A stretch of 64,000 nt of DNA from assembly GCF_034675905.1 (NCBI RefSeq), contig NZ_JAUCCV010000001.1:1-64000 (forward strand), given 5' to 3'. Shown here one piece after another: positions 18,807 through 28,800 of this stretch; within the stretch, counting starts at the first letter, position 1; each line of letters begins with the position of its first letter. The notes under the pieces are model-generated. The model saw only the letters and a program-made list of their open reading frames with translations, did not search any database and was not told the DNA's origin. The translations under genes were made by a program, and so were the position numbers. The stretch comes from Castellaniella sp034675905. Its GTDB lineage: Bacteria; Pseudomonadota; Gammaproteobacteria; Burkholderiales; Burkholderiaceae_B.

Positions 18807-18821
18807 ATAATTCATAATTAT
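18807..18821. promoter_or_regulatory. Palindromic operator candidate upstream of the GntR/malonate operon
   Basis: A perfect inverted repeat ATAATT-CAT-AATTAT in an otherwise GC-rich region lies 31-45 bases upstream of the GntR start. The size, symmetry and place suit a GntR/FCD binding site. No direct evidence of binding is available. Confidence 0.55.
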
Positions 18822-18898
18822 GGCCAGCATAAGCACTGCGGAGTCCATCAACAACCTAGGTTATCCCTGATACGCTCAGGCGGGCAGGAAAGCGAGGG

Positions 18899-19675
18899 TC
18901 ACCCAGCCGCGCGCCGGAACACCAGCCGATCCGCCGTCGATGCCTCGTCAGCGTATGCATACCCATCTGCCGCAAATTTTCGCAGACCCGCCACCCGGTC
19001 CGTGCCGTGATCGATGACATAGCGCGCCATCAGGCCCCGCGCCCGTTTGGCATGAAAGCTGATGACCTTCCAGACGCCGTTTTTCTCGTCCTGAAAAACG
19101 CATTCAATGACACGGGCCTGCAGCACTTTCCGATCCACGGATTTGAAGTATTCCTGGGATGCCAGATTCAGCAGCACCCGTTCACCCGGCAGGGCATCCA
19201 GGCGCCGATTGAGTTCCTGTGCGATCCGGGCGCCCCAGAACTCATACAGGCTATGCCCCCGCGCCGTTTTCAGCCGGGTGCCCATTTCCAGGCGATGCGG
19301 CTGGATCAGATCCAGCGGCCGCAGCACCCCGTACAGACCGCTGAGAATCGCCAGATGGCCCTGCGCCCAAGTCAGACGGGCATCGGATAATTCCGCCGCC
19401 CGCAGGCCTTCGTAGACGTCGCCATTGAACGCCAGCGCCGCCTGGCGGGCATGGCTGACATCGGGGGCATCGACCCAGGCGGCATAACGCTCTGCGTTCA
19501 GGCTGGCCAGCGCATCAGACAAACCCATCAAGCCGGCCAGATCGCCCGCCGACAGCGTCTGCATGACGCTCACCAGTTCGCGCGTATCGGCGGGAAAGAC
19601 CGGTGCAGTGTGCTGCGTCGTGCGCACCGGCGAGTCATAGTCCAGCTTTTTCGCCGGCGACAAAACCATCAACAT
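18899..19675 (-). CDS. yaaA: Peroxide stress protein YaaA (DUF328)
   Basis: A 258-residue protein with the YaaA hallmarks SPAKKLDY at the N-terminus and the C-terminal SFHAKRARGLMARYVI and YADEAS segments. YaaA family members bind DNA and lower intracellular iron and oxidative damage in E. coli. The start MLMVLSPAKK (19675) is chosen over one five codons upstream because it matches the family. No operon partner is evident. Confidence 0.93.
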   Translation of the reverse strand: MLMVLSPAKKLDYDSPVRTTQHTAPVFPADTRELVSVMQTLSAGDLAGLMGLSDALASLNAERYAAWVDAPDVSHARQAALAFNGDVYEGLRAAELSDARLTWAQGHLAILSGLYGVLRPLDLIQPHRLEMGTRLKTARGHSLYEFWGARIAQELNRRLDALPGERVLLNLASQEYFKSVDRKVLQARVIECVFQDEKNGVWKVISFHAKRARGLMARYVIDHGTDRVAGLRKFAADGYAYADEASTADRLVFRRAAG

Positions 19676-19761
19676 GAAGAGCTCCTGCACATAAATGACA
19701 ACGGCGACAGCATAAGCTATCGCCGCAGGAAACCGGTCCGGCCGGCGCGGACCGTCGGAAA

Positions 19762-20544
19762 TCAGCGGGCCGTCCAGCCGCCGTCGATGGACAGTGTGGT
19801 GCCGGTCATCTGCGCCGCCGCATCCGATGCGATGAACACCGCTGCCTGCCCCAGCTGCTGCGGGGTCACGAACTGCAGCGAGGGCTGCTTTTCCGCCAGG
19901 AGATCGCGGGCGGCATCATCGATGCTGAGACCCTTTTGCTGCGCCAGCGCCTGGATCTGCTTTTCGACCAGCGGCGTGCGCACCCAACCCGGGCAGATGG
20001 CATTGCAGGTGACGCCGGCGCCGGCGTTTTCCAGCGCCGTGACCTTGGTCAAACCCACGACCCCATGTTTGGCGGCCACATAGGCGGACTTGTTGACCGA
20101 CGCCACCAAACCATGCGCCGAGGCGATATTGATGATGCGCCCGGACTGCTGTTTTTTCATGGTCGGCAGCGCCGCCGCCGTGCAATGGAAAACCGCCGAC
20201 AGGTTCAGCGCAATGATGGCGTTCCATTTATCGACGGGGAAGTCCTCGACCAGATCGGTATGCTGGATGCCGGCATTGTTGACCAGGATATCGATGCCGC
20301 CCAGCGCCTTGACCGATTGGGTGATGAAATCACGCGCCGCCTGAGCGTCCATCAGATCGGCATTCAGGTAAACGGCCTTGATGCCGAAGTCCTTTTCCAG
20401 GCCGGCGCGCTCTCGTTCGATGGCTGCCGCATCGCCGAATCCGTTGATCACCAGATCGGCCCCCTGACGGGCCAGTTCCTGCGCGATGGCCAGGCCGATA
20501 CCGCTGGTGGACCCTGTGACGACTGCTTTTTTGCCTTTGAGCAT
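19762..20544 (-). CDS. D-3-hydroxybutyrate dehydrogenase (SDR family)
   Basis: A 260-residue classical short-chain dehydrogenase. It has the NAD motif TGSTSGIG near residues 10-18, NNAG near 90, and catalytic Ser plus YxxxK (SAHG... SAYVAAKHG near 140-160). The C-terminal WVRTPLVEKQIQ and the whole length resemble 3-hydroxybutyrate dehydrogenases, which oxidise 3-hydroxybutyrate to acetoacetate in polyhydroxybutyrate turnover. The start MLKGKK was chosen because the longer frame adds 66 unrelated residues. Confidence 0.9.
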   Translation of the reverse strand: MLKGKKAVVTGSTSGIGLAIAQELARQGADLVINGFGDAAAIERERAGLEKDFGIKAVYLNADLMDAQAARDFITQSVKALGGIDILVNNAGIQHTDLVEDFPVDKWNAIIALNLSAVFHCTAAALPTMKKQQSGRIINIASAHGLVASVNKSAYVAAKHGVVGLTKVTALENAGAGVTCNAICPGWVRTPLVEKQIQALAQQKGLSIDDAARDLLAEKQPSLQFVTPQQLGQAAVFIASDAAAQMTGTTLSIDGGWTAR

Positions 20545-20696
20545 ATGAGGACTCCTGCTGAAACAGTTCATGAAAATGACTGAATCCAGTGTAGCGCGCC
20601 GTCCTGAATGCTGCCTTGCAGCCCCGATCAAACGCCAGTAACATCCGGCCGTGGGGTGCGGGGGGGTTGTGGCATTTTTTATGGTCATCACAGCAC

Positions 20697-21098
20697 ATGC
20701 CCGTCCTCTACAGCCCGCTCTTCGCCATCGCCGCCGGCGCATCCGCCGGCGCCATTCTGCGCTGGTGGCTGGGGCGCACCTTGAACGCCCTGTTTCCGCT
20801 GCTGCCGCCCGGCACGCTGGCCGCCAATCTGCTGGGCGGCTATATCATCGGTCTGGCGATTGCCGTCTTTGGCACATCCCCTCACCTGTCGCCGCAGCTG
20901 CGGCTGTTCATCATCACCGGGTTCTGCGGCGGCCTGACGACGTTTTCGACGTTTTCAGCCGAACTGGCCATCTTGCTGCAAGAAGGACGATTCGGCTGGT
21001 TGGCGGCATCCATCCTGACCCATGTGGGGGGGTCCCTGGCCATGACGCTGCTGGGCATCGGCACAGTAGCCGTGATCCGGATGATGAGCGCTGCCTAG
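20697..21098 (+). CDS. crcB: Fluoride channel CrcB/FluC
   Basis: A 133-residue protein with four membrane helices and the family signature GFCGGLTTFSTFS (near residue 75). It also has the early conserved GASAGAILRWWL and N-LLGGY segments. FluC proteins form dual-topology dimers that export fluoride. I looked for a fluoride riboswitch in the short upstream region and did not see one. It converges on the TerC gene. Confidence 0.95.
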   Translation: MPVLYSPLFAIAAGASAGAILRWWLGRTLNALFPLLPPGTLAANLLGGYIIGLAIAVFGTSPHLSPQLRLFIITGFCGGLTTFSTFSAELAILLQEGRFGWLAASILTHVGGSLAMTLLGIGTVAVIRMMSAA

Positions 21099-21160
21099 AC
21101 TGCGGCGCCCCGCCCGCCGCTCATGGCCCCGCCAGGCAGCGGGACCACGGGCCGGGTTGT

Positions 21161-21880
21161 TTATTCCGACGCGGTCACGGCGGCCGGCGTCTGCTTTTTG
21201 CGACGCGCCAGCCACTGGCCAAGGCCTACCACCAGCAAGGCGCCGATGATTTCAGCCGTGATCTTCCAGACCATCGCCGGTTCGCCGAACTGCTCGACCA
21301 CGAACACATCGGTGATCAGCATGCCGCCGGCAATCCAGCCCAGCAGCCCCGCGCCCAGCACCACGACCGTCGGGAAACGATCGATCAGCTTCAGCACCAG
21401 CGTGCTGCCCCAGATGATGATGGGCACGCTGACCAACAGGCCAAAGACCACCAGCCCGATCTGATGATCGACGTGAGCGTTCTGCGCCGCCCCGGCAATG
21501 GCGATGACATTGTCCAGGCTCATCACAAAGTCGGCGATGATGATGGTCTTGACGGCGGCCAGGATCGACGCCCCGCCCTTGATCTTGTCATGCGCATCAT
21601 CTTCGGGCAGCAACAGCTTGACGCCGATCCACAGCAGCAGCAAACCGCCGACCACCTTCAGGAAGGGTACGCTGAGCAATGTCAGCGCAAAGGCGATCAG
21701 CACCACGCGCAGGATGATGGCCCCGGCGGTCCCCCACAGGATGCCTTGCATGCGTTGTTTGGGCTGCAGATTGCGGCACGCCAGGGCGATCACCACGGCG
21801 TTGTCGCCCCCCAGCAGAATATCGATCAGGATAATCTGGAATACCGCGCCCCAATGCAGGGTCTGAAAAAATTCGATCAT
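21161..21880 (-). CDS. TerC-family integral membrane protein (YjbE-like, likely Mn2+ export)
   Basis: A 239-residue protein with about seven membrane helices. Paired acidic motifs GGDNAVVIALA (near 25) and SLDNVIAIAG (near 120) are typical of TerC/YjbE/YkoY proteins. Members of this branch are often under yybP-ykoY Mn2+ riboswitches and help remove excess manganese or metallate exported enzymes. Such a riboswitch is present directly upstream, which strongly supports a manganese role. Confidence 0.92.
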   Translation of the reverse strand: MIEFFQTLHWGAVFQIILIDILLGGDNAVVIALACRNLQPKQRMQGILWGTAGAIILRVVLIAFALTLLSVPFLKVVGGLLLLWIGVKLLLPEDDAHDKIKGGASILAAVKTIIIADFVMSLDNVIAIAGAAQNAHVDHQIGLVVFGLLVSVPIIIWGSTLVLKLIDRFPTVVVLGAGLLGWIAGGMLITDVFVVEQFGEPAMVWKITAEIIGALLVVGLGQWLARRKKQTPAAVTASE

Positions 21881-21894
21881 GGTCAGTCTCTATG

Positions 21895-22064
21895 AAAAAT
21901 GGCCTGAAACCCATTCGGGCCAGGCCATTCTCGGGATAGAGATGCACCTTGCCCATAACGGCAAGGTCTTGCTCGCAACCAATTGATTGCCCGGACACCG
22001 GGTGCCTGCCTGAAGCAGACGACCGTCATGACGATGCCACAGAAAGTGAGCTACTCCCCTTGAT
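21895..22064 (-). promoter_or_regulatory. yybP-ykoY (Mn2+) riboswitch with terminator, upstream of the TerC gene
   Basis: On the minus strand the transcript contains AAGGGGAGTAGCTC (about 22062-22048) and, further on, GAGCAAGACCTTGCC (about 21974-21960). These are the two conserved loop strands that form the Mn2+ site in yybP-ykoY RNAs. They are followed by a terminator, ATGGCCTG / CAGGCCAT with TTTTT (about 21928-21895), which ends just before the gene. The layout suggests Mn2+ binding switches the terminator off and permits transcription. Confidence 0.9.
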
Positions 22065-22087
22065 CTGCGAAGTATATAGGAAAAAGG

Positions 22088-22936
22088 CTACTTCAGGGCG
22101 GCCGCCACGATCGCCGACAAAGCGGTCGTCGGCCGGCCGATCAAACGCGACAGCTCGCGCCCCGTGTGAAACAGAGCGCCTTGCGACGCGCAAACGTCCC
22201 AACCCGCAATGGCCTTGGCAAAGTCGGCGGGCAAGCCAAACCCCTGCAAAGCCGCGGCATAATCCGCTTCCGGCAGATTCCGGTACGGAATCGTACGGCC
22301 CGTCTGACGTGAAATTTCCGCAGCCACATCCGCCAGGGTATAGCTCTCGTCCCCCGCCAATTCATAGACCTTGCCGTCATGGCCCGCGCTGCTCAGGACA
22401 GCCGCAGCGGCCTCGGCATAATCCGCCCGCGCGGCAAACGAAATCCGGCCTGCTCCCGCGCTGCCGATCAAGGCGCCGCCTGCCACGGCGATCCCGCAAT
22501 CGTTCCCGCATAATTTTCGCCGTACCAACCATTGCGCAAAATCGTGCATGGCGATACCGGAATCCTTCAGCATCGCTTCGGTCGCCTGATGTTCACCCGC
22601 CAGACTCAAACTGCTGGTATCGGCATGCAGCAGGCTGGTATAGACGATGCGGGATACGCCCGCCTGTTTGGCTGCATCAATGACATGGCGATGCTGCTCG
22701 GTGCGTTTGCCCAGTTCATTGGCGGAAATCAACAACAAGGTGTCGACCCCGGCCAGCGCAACCGCCAGGGTCTCGGGTCGGTCATAATCCGCCTGACGGA
22801 CCGCAACCCCCAGATCGGCGGCTTTCGAGGGCGTCCGCGCCAGGGCGACCAGGCTTTGGGATGGCGCCCTGCTCTGCAGGGCATGAATCACGAGACGGCC
22901 CAACTGGCCGGTGGATCCTGTAAGGGCGATTGTCAT
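22088..22936 (-). CDS. NAD(P)H-binding quinone reductase, QorB/YtfG-like (internal out-of-frame patch)
   Basis: A 282-residue atypical SDR with an N-terminal TGSTGQLG nucleotide-binding loop. The usual C-terminal half GSAGAGRISFAARADYAEAAAAVL is present. It resembles E. coli QorB, which reduces quinones with NADPH, and it is divergent from an HxlR regulator as qorB is from ytfH. Residues about 131-148 (22546-22493) do not look like the family. The neighbouring frame over that stretch reads ILRNGWYGENYAGTIAG, the conserved QorB segment. Two opposite one-base shifts therefore appear to have changed about 18 residues. Function may be impaired, or the sequence may be in error. Confidence 0.82.
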   Translation of the reverse strand: MTIALTGSTGQLGRLVIHALQSRAPSQSLVALARTPSKAADLGVAVRQADYDRPETLAVALAGVDTLLLISANELGKRTEQHRHVIDAAKQAGVSRIVYTSLLHADTSSLSLAGEHQATEAMLKDSGIAMHDFAQWLVRRKLCGNDCGIAVAGGALIGSAGAGRISFAARADYAEAAAAVLSSAGHDGKVYELAGDESYTLADVAAEISRQTGRTIPYRNLPEADYAAALQGFGLPADFAKAIAGWDVCASQGALFHTGRELSRLIGRPTTALSAIVAAALK

Positions 22937-22981
22937 GACGTGTCTTCCATTGCGTTGAGTGAGGATGACACTGTATGCTTT

Positions 22982-23002
22982 GTACTAACTTTTAGGAAGT
23001 AC
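22982..23002. promoter_or_regulatory. Inverted-repeat operator candidate between QorB-like gene and HxlR regulator
   Basis: GTACT (22982-22986) and AGTAC (22998-23002) are separated by 11 bases, immediately upstream of the HxlR-family start. This is the usual spacing and place for an HxlR-type dimer site controlling both divergent genes. Role inferred. Confidence 0.6.
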
Positions 23003-23006
23003 GCAC

Positions 23007-23399
23007 ATGAAAGTAAGTATAGAAAATTCAACTATCCCCCTTGTACAACGGGGCAATCTGCTGGCCGAGGCCTGTCCATCGCGCGACGTGCTCAAACACA
23101 TGACCAGCCGCTGGGGGGTATTGGTCCTGCGTGTCCTGTCGGGGGGTACGCACCGTTTCAGCGCTTTGCGGCGCACCATCGGCGGCGTCAGCGAACGCAT
23201 GCTGGCGCAAACGCTGCAATGGCTGGAAAGCGACGGCCTGGTCGATCGCGTCGCCTTCGACGTCGTCCCGCCTCATGTGGAATACAGCCTGACTCCGCTG
23301 GGCCGGGAAGCAGCAGAGCAAGTCGGCGCCCTGGCCGACTGGATCGAGATCAACCTGCCGCAGATCCTGGCCGGCCGCCAAACGGCCAAGTCATCCTGA
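23007..23399 (+). CDS. HxlR-family transcriptional regulator
   Basis: A 130-residue winged-helix protein with the HxlR core LKHMTSRWGVLVLRVLSGGTHRFSALRRTIGGVSERMLAQTLQWLESDGLVDR. A cysteine at residue 23 (EACPSRDVL) is in the position used for redox or aldehyde sensing in QorR/HypR-type members. It is divergent from the QorB-like reductase, so it probably senses quinones or electrophiles and controls that gene. Confidence 0.92.
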   Translation: MKVSIENSTIPLVQRGNLLAEACPSRDVLKHMTSRWGVLVLRVLSGGTHRFSALRRTIGGVSERMLAQTLQWLESDGLVDRVAFDVVPPHVEYSLTPLGREAAEQVGALADWIEINLPQILAGRQTAKSS

Positions 23400-23410
23400 T
23401 CAGGCAGGCA

Positions 23411-24658
23411 TCAGGCCGCCGTCGCAGGCCCGGGCATGAAGCGCCAGGCGATCAGCCCGCCCAAGGCCTGCGCCAGCAGCAGGACTGCCACCGTGCCATG
23501 CCATCCGCCCCAGGCATACGCCACCCCGCACAGCCAGGCCCCGGTGAATCCGCCGCAATAGTAAGCGGAATAATACAGACCGCTGGCCAGGGATCTGCCC
23601 TGCGTGATGCGATAGGCGATGAAGCTCATGGTGGCCGACTGAGTGATGAACGTGCCGCAGGCGGCAATGGCCAGCGCCGCCACGATGCCCCAGGAAGGCC
23701 GCACCAGGGTCAGCGCCACCCCCAGGGCGGATAAGGCCAACATGGACAGCACCGTGCGGCGCACGCCGATGCGCGGAATAATGCGCCCCGCCAGCGGCGT
23801 CACAACCACCCCCAGCAGATAGACGGCAAAGATATTGGCCAATTGGCCGGAACTGAAATGATAGGGCGCTTGCGCCAAATGCAGATTGACGAAGGTGAAC
23901 AAGCCGATCAGCGCAAACAGCACCGTGAACCCCAGGGCGCAGGCGGTCTGCAGCGAAGGGTTGCGCAACAACTGCCCCAGGGTCGTCATGCTGGATCGAA
24001 AGCGCGTATTGGCCACGAAATGCCGCGAATCCGGCAGACCGCGCCAGACGATCACCGCCCCCGCCAGGTTCAACACAGCCATCACGCCAAAGGCCGACTG
24101 CCAGGCTATGTATTCCGTCAGATGCCCCAGAATGAAGCGCCCTGAGAAACCCCCCAGCACGCTGCCCGATACATACAGCGTGACGATGCGCACCATGGCC
24201 GGACCGCGGAACTCTTCGCCGATATAGGCGATGGCGACCACCGATACCCCTGGCACCGCCAAGCCCTGCAAAAAACGCAGGATCAGCAGCCCCTGAACCG
24301 ACCCCACCAGCGGCATCAGCGCCGTGGGAATCGCCAGGGCGAACACCGATCCGACGATCAGTTTTTTGCGGCCGATCGCATCGGACAGCAGGCCGATGAA
24401 GGGGGAAATCAGCGCCACCGCCAGCACCGTCATCCCCACCGAATTACCGATTTCCACCACCGAGGCATTCAGGTCACGCTGCAGCTGCGGCAGGATGGAC
24501 TGGATCGAATAGACCTGGATGAAGGCGAACACCCCCACCAGCGCCATGGTCAGTTTCAGCAACAGACCGGGGCGGTCATCGGGATCGTCAAAGGGGGCAG
24601 ACACGAGGGATGGACATACTTTGCAGGAATTTTCCATTATAGGAGCGTGAATGCTCAT
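23411..24658 (-). CDS. MFS transporter, drug/metabolite efflux type
   Basis: A protein of about 415 residues with twelve predicted membrane helices. The MFS motif A, GLLSDAIGRKKLIVGS, lies between helices 2 and 3. It belongs to the 12-helix DHA-type family that includes YnfM-like pumps. The substrate is unknown. Start MSIHAPIMENS (24658) is tentative; the next Met (24637) is equally possible and neither has a strong ribosome site. It converges on the HxlR gene end and is divergent from a small lipoprotein. Confidence 0.82.
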   Translation of the reverse strand: MSIHAPIMENSCKVCPSLVSAPFDDPDDRPGLLLKLTMALVGVFAFIQVYSIQSILPQLQRDLNASVVEIGNSVGMTVLAVALISPFIGLLSDAIGRKKLIVGSVFALAIPTALMPLVGSVQGLLILRFLQGLAVPGVSVVAIAYIGEEFRGPAMVRIVTLYVSGSVLGGFSGRFILGHLTEYIAWQSAFGVMAVLNLAGAVIVWRGLPDSRHFVANTRFRSSMTTLGQLLRNPSLQTACALGFTVLFALIGLFTFVNLHLAQAPYHFSSGQLANIFAVYLLGVVVTPLAGRIIPRIGVRRTVLSMLALSALGVALTLVRPSWGIVAALAIAACGTFITQSATMSFIAYRITQGRSLASGLYYSAYYCGGFTGAWLCGVAYAWGGWHGTVAVLLLAQALGGLIAWRFMPGPATAA

Positions 24659-24697
24659 GGTATAAAAAGGCTGTTTCACCCCAGCAGGATCAGGGAC

Positions 24698-24931
24698 ATG
24701 TCCACACGAATATTCATCCGCCTGGGCGCCGCATCGGTGCTTGCCATCCTGATGTCGGGATGCGCATCCGACAGCACTGGCGTCAGCACCGCCCTGAGCA
24801 AACCGCTCTGCGCCGTAAGCCCCAGCAGCTGCCTGTATGACGGCGCCTACGAACCTGGCGAAGCCGCCTATGCCGAACAGGAAGCCAGACGCCTGAATCA
24901 GGCCCAACTGAGCAGACTGAGGGGCATGTAG
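24698..24931 (+). CDS. Small lipoprotein of unknown function
   Basis: A 77-residue protein starting MSTRIFIRL with a lipoprotein signal peptide ending in the lipobox LMSGC (Cys near residue 23). The mature part is about 55 residues, contains two further cysteines (PLCAVSPSSC) and ends in an Arg/Glu-rich helix. No function is recognised. Its stop is five bases before the next gene, so the two may be transcribed together. Confidence 0.7.
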   Translation: MSTRIFIRLGAASVLAILMSGCASDSTGVSTALSKPLCAVSPSSCLYDGAYEPGEAAYAEQEARRLNQAQLSRLRGM

Positions 24932-24935
24932 CCCC

Positions 24936-25673
24936 ATGCCGGACGCCGTTTCTTTTACCGACGCCCTCGCCCGCCTGGCGCCCCCCGAAGACCAGCGACA
25001 CGCCGCCGCCCTGGCGCGCGAAGCCTTTACCCTGGCATTCAAGCAAGCCGCCGCCGAGTCCACGGCGGATCAGACCGCCGGCATCCTGGCGCACTGCCTG
25101 GCCTGGAAAGCCGCCGCCCCCGCCCCGGATGCCGCCGCCCTGCGGCTGGCAATGCTGCTGTCCGGCCTGGATCAATGGGGGCTGGCCTTCAGCCAGGCCT
25201 TCGGCATCACAGCCATCCCGTCCCTGACGCAATTGATCGCGGATATGCGCACACAGGCTGACGCCGTCGAGGAAGCCCACCTGCAGCAACAGCTGGAACA
25301 GCTGGATGCGCAGGAAGGCAACGCCATCGATTTCAAGATCACCCTGCGCCGCGACATCCACCTGGCGCTCTGGCATGCCATGGCCTGCAGCGCCGACCCG
25401 GCATCCGCCCAGGCGATCCTGCAGACCCTGGGCAGCCTGCTGCTGGCCCTGAATACCCGCATGCCGGAACTGGGCTGGAGACTGGTGGCCGACGCACTGG
25501 CCCACATCCAGATCCGCCTGCTGGACGGCGAATTGCCGCCGCTGGCGCAAAGCGGCACGCAGGCCTTGCTCGACGCCCTGCGCCAGGCCCTGCCGGCTGA
25601 GCGCTACAAGACCATCCTGGCGCATGCCGCCAACGCGCTGATGGACTGGCAACGCGCCCGGCGCCCTCACTGA
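24936..25673 (+). CDS. Conserved hypothetical helical protein (245 residues)
   Basis: An Ala/Leu-rich, mostly helical, cytoplasmic protein with no signal peptide or membrane helix. I do not recognise a domain. High-GC third positions and an ATG four bases after the lipoprotein stop suggest a genuine coding gene in a two-gene unit. It could be a helical-repeat adaptor, but nothing in the sequence proves that. Confidence 0.7.
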   Translation: MPDAVSFTDALARLAPPEDQRHAAALAREAFTLAFKQAAAESTADQTAGILAHCLAWKAAAPAPDAAALRLAMLLSGLDQWGLAFSQAFGITAIPSLTQLIADMRTQADAVEEAHLQQQLEQLDAQEGNAIDFKITLRRDIHLALWHAMACSADPASAQAILQTLGSLLLALNTRMPELGWRLVADALAHIQIRLLDGELPPLAQSGTQALLDALRQALPAERYKTILAHAANALMDWQRARRPH

Positions 25674-25861
25674 AAAGGCTGCCTGCGCATCATCAGGATG
25701 CGCGCAGACGCCCACACCCGAATATTAAAGAATGCAAAATCCCGCCCCCTGCATGGACGCGCCGGGATCCGGCAGGGATAATGGGCAAAAGCCCCGGCCG
25801 GCGTGACTGTGATGCTCGCCCCCGGACACGGGGCGCATCATATCGGTCGGGAGCGCGGACA

Positions 25862-28800
25862 ATGCCACTCAGGATGCCAGTTCTGAAACTCAGCCCACGG
25901 GCAGTCAAGATTCTGGCGGGCATCGCGCTCACCCTGCTGATGCTGGCCGCGCTGTCGGCCTGGCTGGTACCCAAGGCGGTACGCCATGCGCTCACCCAGA
26001 ACGTCGCTGAACTGCTGGGTCGCCAGGTGGATGTGGGCGACATCCGCTTCAACCCCTTTACGCTGGCGCTCAGCGCCCAGGATCTGGTCATCTCCCAGCC
26101 GCAGGCGACACCGCTGCTGCAGATCGGCGAGATCGACCTGCGCGTGGCCTGGCGTTCCATCGTGATGTTTGCGCCTGTGCTCGACCGCATCCGCATCGAT
26201 CAGCCCCGCCTTGCGCTGGTGCGCCAGGACGCCACGCACTTCAATTTTTCCGACATCATCGACCGGCTGACCCGGTCACCAGCCCAGCCGCCCGCCGATG
26301 CCAAGCCGGAAGCAAAAGCACTGCCGCGCTTTTCCCTGAACAATCTGTCCTTGACCGGGGGCGCCATCAGCCTGGAAGATCACCTCACCGGACGACAGCA
26401 AAAAATCGACGAACTGACGCTGGGCATTCCCTTCATTTCGTCGTTTGGCTACGCCACGAAAATCGACGTGCTGCCTGCCGTGCACATGCTCATCAACGGC
26501 AGTCCCTTTGACTTGAGCGGGACGGCGCGGCCTTTCGATGCCATCCCCGCATCCACCCTGGACGTGACGCTCGACGACCTGGCGCTCGACCAGTGGGCCG
26601 ACTTCTGGCCCCTGCCCCTGCCTGTCCGGATCAAGAGCGCCCTGCTGGATTCCCGGCTGCAAGTCTTGTTCGAGCAGCCCTCCGGCGCCGCGCCACGCAT
26701 CCGCGTACAAGGCGGCCTGGATCTGCATCAACTGGATGTGACCGAATCCTCCGGCGCACCGTTGTTGGCCTGGAACAGCCTGAACATCCAGAACCTGGCA
26801 GCCGACCTGAGCGCCCGGACGGTCTCCATCGAAACGACGACGCTGGACACACCCCGCGTACAGGCGCATCGCGATGCCCGGCAGCTGAACTGGCAGCGTG
26901 TCGCCCAGGGCTTTGCCAAACTGGGCGAACCGGCGCCCGCTGAACCCGCTGCTGATGCCGCAAACGCCACACCGGCAACTGCCAGCACGCCAGAACCCGC
27001 CCCCGCCGATCCCAAATCTGCCGCCTCGGTTTCTGCTCAGGCCAACGGCGCGCCACCAACCGCCCAGCAAGCGACCGCCGCACCGTCCGCCGCCCCCGGC
27101 TGGGCAATCACCATCGGCGCCTTCAAGATGCAGGCCGGCGAGATTCACCTGCGCGACGATCCCTCCGGCCTGGACTATCCTGTCAGCGGCCTGAGCGCTG
27201 ACATCCAGCACATCGCCTGGCCGCAGCCCGCCGATCAACCCATGCAGGTGCAGCTGAACATGGACAATCCGGCCGACGGCAGCTCGCTGCAGATCCAGGC
27301 GCCTGTTGTCCTGCAGCCTCTTTCCGTTCAGGCGCAAGTCCGATTGGATCAACTGGCGCTGGCGCCTTTTGCGGCGGCAGTACGCCATTTCGCCCCTATT
27401 ACCGTGCAGGATGGCCGACTCAGCCTGGAAGGCGCCGTCGATGTCGCGGGGACTCAAGTCCTGGCGCGCGACGTCAAACTGGGCCTGCAGCAGTTCGCCG
27501 CGCGCGATGATTCCGTCAAACCCGGCGTGAACCTGTCCATCGGTTCGCTGGCGCTGGACGCCGACCGGCTCGCCCTGGATGCCACACCTTCACACTTCAT
27601 CCTGCACGCCGATGGCCTGCAAAAGCACGGCACGCTGGCGCTCAAGGGCGTCCTGACGGCACAGCCGCTGCAGCTGAAAACCTCGATCGATCTGGCGAAA
27701 TTCGATGTGGCTTCTCTGGCCCCCTATATCGCGTCCAGCCTGAACGCCACCGTGCGCAGCGTCTCCCTGAGCGCGCGCGGCGACGCCGAATTCGTCCCCG
27801 CCCAACACAACAAACCGATGCGGGCGGATTGGCGCGGCGCCGTCCAGGTGAACAATGTCGATCTGCAGGATCGCGTCAACAAAGCGCCATTCCTGAACTG
27901 GAAGCATCTGGGCCTGAGCAATATGCGCGTCTCGATGGCGGGGCCGAAACTGGGGCTGGGGCTGGGCGACATCCAGCTGGACGACTTCTACGGCAACATC
28001 CTGCTGAACAGCAACGCGCGCCTGAACGTCATGGACATCCTGGTGGACAAGGGCCAGGCAGCCGGTTCCATCACACAGGACACACAGACCCGCCGGGGCC
28101 AACAGGCCGACACCGGCAAACCTGCCGCTGCCAAATCCGCCGCCCGACGGACTGCCGAACCCGATATCTCGATCCACAGCGTCAAGCTCAAGCGCGGCCG
28201 CATGACGTTCAACGACCATTTCGTGCGGCCCAACTACCGCGCCGAGCTGTCGTCCATCGACGGCGCCCTCACTGCCGTCTCCTCGACCAAACCCACACCG
28301 GCCAAAGTCAATATCGCCGGTCGCGTATACGGCACAGCGCCCTTTGCCGTGTCGGGCACGGTGCAGCCTTTCACACGCTATCTGGCGCTGGACCTCAAGG
28401 CTTCCGCCAAAGGCGTGGACCTGCCTCGATTCACCACCTATTCTTCCAAATACGTCGGCTACGCCATCGAACGCGGCAAACTATCGGTCGATCTGCAATA
28501 CGAAATCAAGGACCGCGCACTGCAGGCCAGCAACAAGGTGCTGCTGAATCAGCTGACGTTCGGCAAACCATCCGACAGCCCTGACGCCATCAAGCTGCCT
28601 GTGCTGCTGGCGGTGTCCCTGCTGAAGGACTCCAATGGCAATATCGACATCAATCTGCCGATCTCGGGTTCGCTGGACGATCCGCAGTTTTCGATCGGCG
28701 GCATCGTCGTGCAAGTCATCATGAATACGCTGGCCAAGGCGGTGACGGCGCCCTTCAAGCTGCTGGCCTCCGCCTTCGGCAGCGACAACGACCTGTCGCA

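Noticed and set aside
20600..20696. Fluoride riboswitch before crcB
   Set aside because: The conserved loop sequences of the crcB motif are not present in the short upstream region.
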